DNA from: Colius striatus
Taxonomy: Eukaryota > Chordata > Aves > Coliiformes > Coliidae
NCBI RefSeq assembly: GCF_028858725.1
Contig: NC_084769.1
Location: 13,269,501-13,333,500, forward strand
Length of the DNA stretch: 64,000 nucleotides
Direction of reading: 5' to 3'
Shown here in pieces: positions 60,067 through 64,000 of this stretch. The stretch's first letter is position 1, and each line of letters starts with the position of its first letter. Below the pieces are notes generated by a model. That model saw nothing but the letters and a program-made list of their open reading frames with translations. It ran no database searches and was not told the origin of the DNA. A program made the translations under genes and the position numbers.

Positions 60067-61934
60067 GTGAGTAGAAGTATTTGTATTTTTGAAGTTTTTA
60101 GTAATTTTCAGTTTTCTGAGGTAATCAAATTGACACAGCAAGCATTCTGTTGGGGAAAACAAGTATGGGTGACTGTTCAGAAATATAAACATAGCTGTGG
60201 CAGCAAAAAGAGAATTGGTTTTTAACATCCTTTCCTTTTGTTACTGTTTTGATGAATTTGAAAATATAAGTTGCACATACAGCAACCTTTTCCTTACATA
60301 CCTTTTCCTCATGCCTTTTGAGTCCATCAACAGGCTTTTGGTGCCTCCAGACATAAATAATCCTGTCTTCCTCACTCTGCTTCCCCTGATCTGCTGATGT
60401 CATGCTGTCTTTACTTGTGCTGTGACTGAATGCAATCTCTGGAGTATGTGTGTGTGTTGGCATTTCTCCTCCATTGAACTTTCTTTGTGGACACTGAGAC
60501 TGGAAAAGTAGCCTGAGGGGAGAGGGAGTTGAAGATAACAGAGGGATGTTAAGGGGTCAAAGAGAACAAGGTGTGGAAAAGGTGGCATCTCCCATTGCTC
60601 TGCCAAAACGTTTTCATTTTCATTTAAAAAACCCCTGTAGTTACATGGGTTAAATTTAAAATAGTTCTTAAATGTGAAGCTCATGTTGAACACATTAGTA
60701 TGAACATCTTTTTGTCTAAATGTTTGAGGGGAGGTTGAGTTTTCCATAGTGTTGTAGGCTGGTTTGTTGATCCTTCCTCACCCTCATACAGCCTACATGC
60801 TTGCTGTATCTAATGTGTCAACAGCTCTATGTGGCTTTCAGCTTATCTTTGTGAGATTGTGTCAGGCAGCAGAAGAGGCTTATCTTCACCCATGGTGGCA
60901 AGTTTATTATGGACTGAAGACAAGCAAAGTTTGTCAGATTTCTTGTGTCTCTTTTGCCTCTTCTGAACAGAGATGGCACTTTCAGTGGTTGTCAGTCACA
61001 GGGGAAGATGACAACAAATACTGCACAGACAAAAGGTTTGCCTTTCTCAGGAAATAGCTGCATCTTGTTAATCTTTTGAGTCTGGCAGAGAATAGTATTG
61101 ATTATGAGGGTGTCTATCTGTTATCATTCATACCACTCCTTGTAGGTTTGAATGCTTTAACCTTTGTGTTATCTGGCCTGGATAGCTGATAGTAACTGTT
61201 AGTAACTGTACAAGTGGAGTTGTACCTTGTCTCAGAAGCTCACGTTAGTCCCTCTCTGTAGCTAGCATGTACTATTTCTAGCTCTACTTAGGTTGCATGA
61301 ATGTCCTAGAGGTTTTGGGAGACAGACTGGCAATGTGCAGGCTGCAGTCAGTAAGTCCTTGTCAGCATAAAATGTCAGTGCAGAAGGAGCAGTATCAGCT
61401 CCCTCACGCTGGGTTTGCTGCCCTGAGCTGCTCCCTGTGCATGCTGGCTGTGGAACAGACTTGACCTTTGCCTCTTGAGGAGGGACTTTCTGTTGTTTAG
61501 GGTTAAGACTTGCCTTTGAAATGGAAAGGTTAACTGAAGCTGTATCAGCACTTCCCAGCTCGCTAGCAAAGATCAAGTCTTTACGTGGTCTTACGGGTGA
61601 ATGTGATGAATCTATACTTCTCTGGTGAGTAACCAAGAACAAACTGTTGGCTTAAGAGTCATTTGTGGCTGACCTCTGGCCCCAGAACACTGAAGTCATG
61701 CTAATTGCAACACAACTTGAAAATGGTTGTCAAACCTCCCTTCTTGCAGAGCATAGTGGTACTGGGCAAGTGGGAAAGCAACTGCAGCTTCTGAAATGGT
61801 GAAGTGTGGCAAAAGAACTGGTCAAAGAACAACGATGACCAGAACTGTTCTAGCTCTGAGATCACTGTTTGGGGTAGAGTTCCTCTACCAGCTCACTGAG
61901 GATCAAGTAAAAGAAAGTAATTGCAGCAGCATTA

Positions 61935-63112
61935 TTTGTGCTCTAAGGGGAAGCCATGTTAGACCAACCCAATAGCCTTTTATGGTGATGTAACCAGGTG
62001 GATAGATGGTGGTAGTGCAGTGGATGTGGTTTATCTTGATTTCAGTAAAGCATTTGACACTCTTCCACAGCATCCTGGCAGCAAAACTGGGAAGGTGTGG
62101 GCTGGATGATCAAGTAGAGAGGGGGATTACTAAATGATTGAAGGGAAGAAGGCAGAGAGTTGTGATCAATGGGGCAGGGTCTAGTTGGAGGTCTGTATCT
62201 AGTGCAGTCCCTCAGGGGTCAGTGCTGGGACCAATATTGTTCAATATCTTCATTAATAATCTTGATGAGGGAACAGAAGGCTAATAAACTGTGGGGAGTG
62301 GCTAACACACCAGAAGGCTGTGCTGCCATTCAATGAGACCTGGACAGACTGGAGGGTTGGGTGGGGAGAAATCTGATTAAATTCAACACGGGCAAGTGTA
62401 GAGTCTTGCATCTGGGAAAGAATAACCCCATGTACCAGTACAGGTTGGGGAATAAACTCTTAGAGAGCAATGTAGGGTAAAGGGACTTGGGGGTCCTGGT
62501 GTGCAGCAGGATGACCATGAGCCAGCAATGTGCCCTCATGGCCAGGAAGGCCAATGGCATCCTGGGCTGTATGAGAAGGGCTGTGGACAATAGGTTGAGA
62601 GAGGTTCTCCTCCCCCTCTCCTCTGCCCTTGTGAGACCACATCTGGAATTTTGTGTCCAGTTCTGGGCCCCTCAGTTCAAGAAGGACAGGGAGCTGCTGG
62701 AAAGGGCTCAGTGCAGGGCCACAAAGATGATGGAGTGGAGCATCTCCCTTATGATGAAAAGCTGAGGGAGCTGGGGCTCTTTAGCTTGGAGAAGAGGAGA
62801 CTGAGGGGTGACCTCACTGTTTACAAATATGTAAGGGGTGGGTGTCAGGAGCATGGATCCAGGTTGTTCTCAGTGATGTCCAGTGATAGGACAAGGGGCA
62901 ATGGGTACAGGCTGGAACATAAGGTTCCAAAGAAACTTAAGGAAAAACTTCTTCCCTGTTCAGGTGAGGGAGCACTGGCCCAGGCTGCCCAGATGGGTTC
63001 TGGAGTCTCCTTCTCTGGTGACATTCAAAACCCACCTGGACAAGTTCGTGTGTGACCTAGATGATCTTTTGAGGTCCCTTCCAACCCTTAAGATTCTGTG
63101 ATTCTGTAAAGA
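61935..63112 (+). mobile_element. CR1 LINE fragment with partial reverse-transcriptase domain
   Basis: This is the longest CR1 copy. It keeps RT motif A (VDVVYLDFSKAFDTL at about 62020-62064) and motif B ([16 protein letters not shown] at about 62206-62250), then INNLDEGTE. The FADD motif C that should follow is deleted: the sequence jumps to KLWGVANTPEGCAAI. The C-terminal ORF2 marks follow ([35 protein letters not shown]) and then a 3' UTR ending AAGATTCTGTGATTCTGTA. Several frameshifts and stops (for example CAAGTAG near 62115) show it is dead. Confidence 0.95.
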
Positions 63113-63559
63113 ATCATTTGGAGATGAGTCAATATACTGTAGTTGTTAAAGATTTCTTAACTAATGGTTCCCAAGATGCAAATTAACGGTAATCTTACTC
63201 AATCTACTAGAAAAGATGCATAAAGTAATGAAGCATTTTCTGGTCCTATGAATAAATCTAACAAATCCAATTGAATGTGAATTTTAAGTATGAAAATAAT
63301 TAATATGTTTTGTATTTACTTATCTTTCTATACCTTGGTCCATTAGTTCTGCATTGACTTTATCTTGAATTGCTTGGTTATTCTTTTTGGCTAGGCTTTG
63401 TTTTTGTTATCTTGTAATACAAGAATTGAATGTGTAGTGGGATGGAGGAGGTTTGCATAGTAATCTGAGGTGTTTTATTAAGTCAGAGGGAGGTTTTGGC
63501 ATGCTGAAGTATGCTGCTTGTTGCTAGGCTACCAGCAGCCCTCATAGCTAGAATATGAA

Positions 63560-64000
63560 GTTAAAATGCACATTGGATTTCTCGATGATTCTCAGTGCAT
63601 CTCTGTTTTGTTATTTGACATATAATTAGTAAGCCTCTTGAAGCAAAAATTACAGTTTTTCCCCCTTTGAGCTTTCAGCAGGCTAATTATTTTTTGTGTA
63701 ACTGCTTTTGCTAATTATGCAGATGCCTTATTCCCCTGGGACAAATACATTTTCAGCCTGAAAGAGCCAATAATTGCCAGCTAGCGAGCTGCTGTCTTCA
63801 TGTGGCTTTGTGTTATGATCTTTAGCTGGATGTGATGCAGAGAGGCTATTGGACATAAACAGAGACTGAGAAATTAATGCTGCATGAATTTCCTTGGTAT
63901 TATGTCTGGAAGGACCTGAACATGAAATGTACTGTTTTTTCATGGATTTGAATTGCCTTTGGATCAGACTTGGAGTCCAGAAGACTTTATAATCAAGCTT
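63560..64000. other. Repeat-free AT-rich segment, candidate conserved noncoding element
   Basis: The stretch is free of CR1 or simple repeats and contains several homeodomain-type cores (ATAATTAG, CTAATTAT, GCTAATTATGC, AAATTAATG) together with CCAATAATTGCC. No open frame with splice sites is seen. Conservation cannot be measured here, so this is a candidate only. Confidence 0.3.

Larger units (their letters stand above)
60067..64000 (+). other. CLASP1: CLASP1 intron 8, open at the window end
   Basis: No downstream CLASP1 exon was found; in particular nothing encodes the expected DKNFDDEDSVDG segment. The intron contains a long CR1 fragment at 61.9-63.1 kb. The last 450 bases have the TAATTA-rich, repeat-free look of a possible conserved noncoding element. 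A minus-strand frame at 61262-61642 (126 codons) has no known family. Confidence 0.7.

Noticed and set aside
62487..63055. Overlapping frames near the right end
   Set aside because: They are frameshifted CR1 ORF2 and 3' UTR remnants, already covered by the CR1 entry.
1..64000. CRISPR arrays, operons, phage or other bacterial-type systems, tRNA or rRNA genes
   Set aside because: None were seen. The sequence is vertebrate, and repeats are LINE fragments or simple repeats without regular spacers.

Overview
This window is vertebrate nuclear DNA, almost certainly from a bird. It holds at least ten fragments of CR1 LINE retrotransposons that end in the typical (ATTCTATGAT)-like 3' tails, has no Alu-, B1- or L1-type repeats, and carries split genes with GT-AG introns. 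I cannot assign the species from sequence alone.

The window is dominated by the 5' part of one gene, CLASP1 (microtubule plus-end tracking and rescue protein), on the + strand. Positions 1-5.8 kb are upstream intergenic sequence with two small CR1 pieces. A CpG island at 5.86-6.96 kb with NRF1-type motifs and an RFX-like palindrome is the promoter, and a noncoding first exon ends at 6464. Intron 1 (13.6 kb) leads to exon 2 (20106-20578), which carries 278 nt of 5' UTR and the start codon at 20384. Intron 2 (35.2 kb) follows. Exons 3 to 8 then lie close together at 55754-55832, 56071-56174, 56623-56714, 56802-56877, 58813-58910 and 59999-60066. The reading phase is continuous across every junction. 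Together they encode 237 residues, i.e. essentially the whole N-terminal TOG1 domain. The rest of the gene lies beyond the right edge.

Nested in intron 2 on the opposite strand, inside a second CpG island (54.23-55.03 kb), is RNU4ATAC (54541-54660), the U4atac snRNA of the minor spliceosome. It has a recognisable snRNA promoter: an octamer plus a ZNF143/SPH site at about -196 to -236, a PSE-like element at about -43 to -54, and no TATA box. The same antisense nesting of RNU4ATAC in a CLASP1 intron exists in human, so the synteny supports both calls.

Everything else is intronic or intergenic. It holds CR1 fragments (mostly in CLASP1 sense), simple repeats, and one striking structure: a perfect 119-bp inverted duplication (46365-46483 and 47217-47335) whose second copy sits between 20-bp direct repeats. 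I found no other protein-coding gene, no tRNA, and no bacterial-type system. The long ORFs in the CpG islands and introns look like chance.
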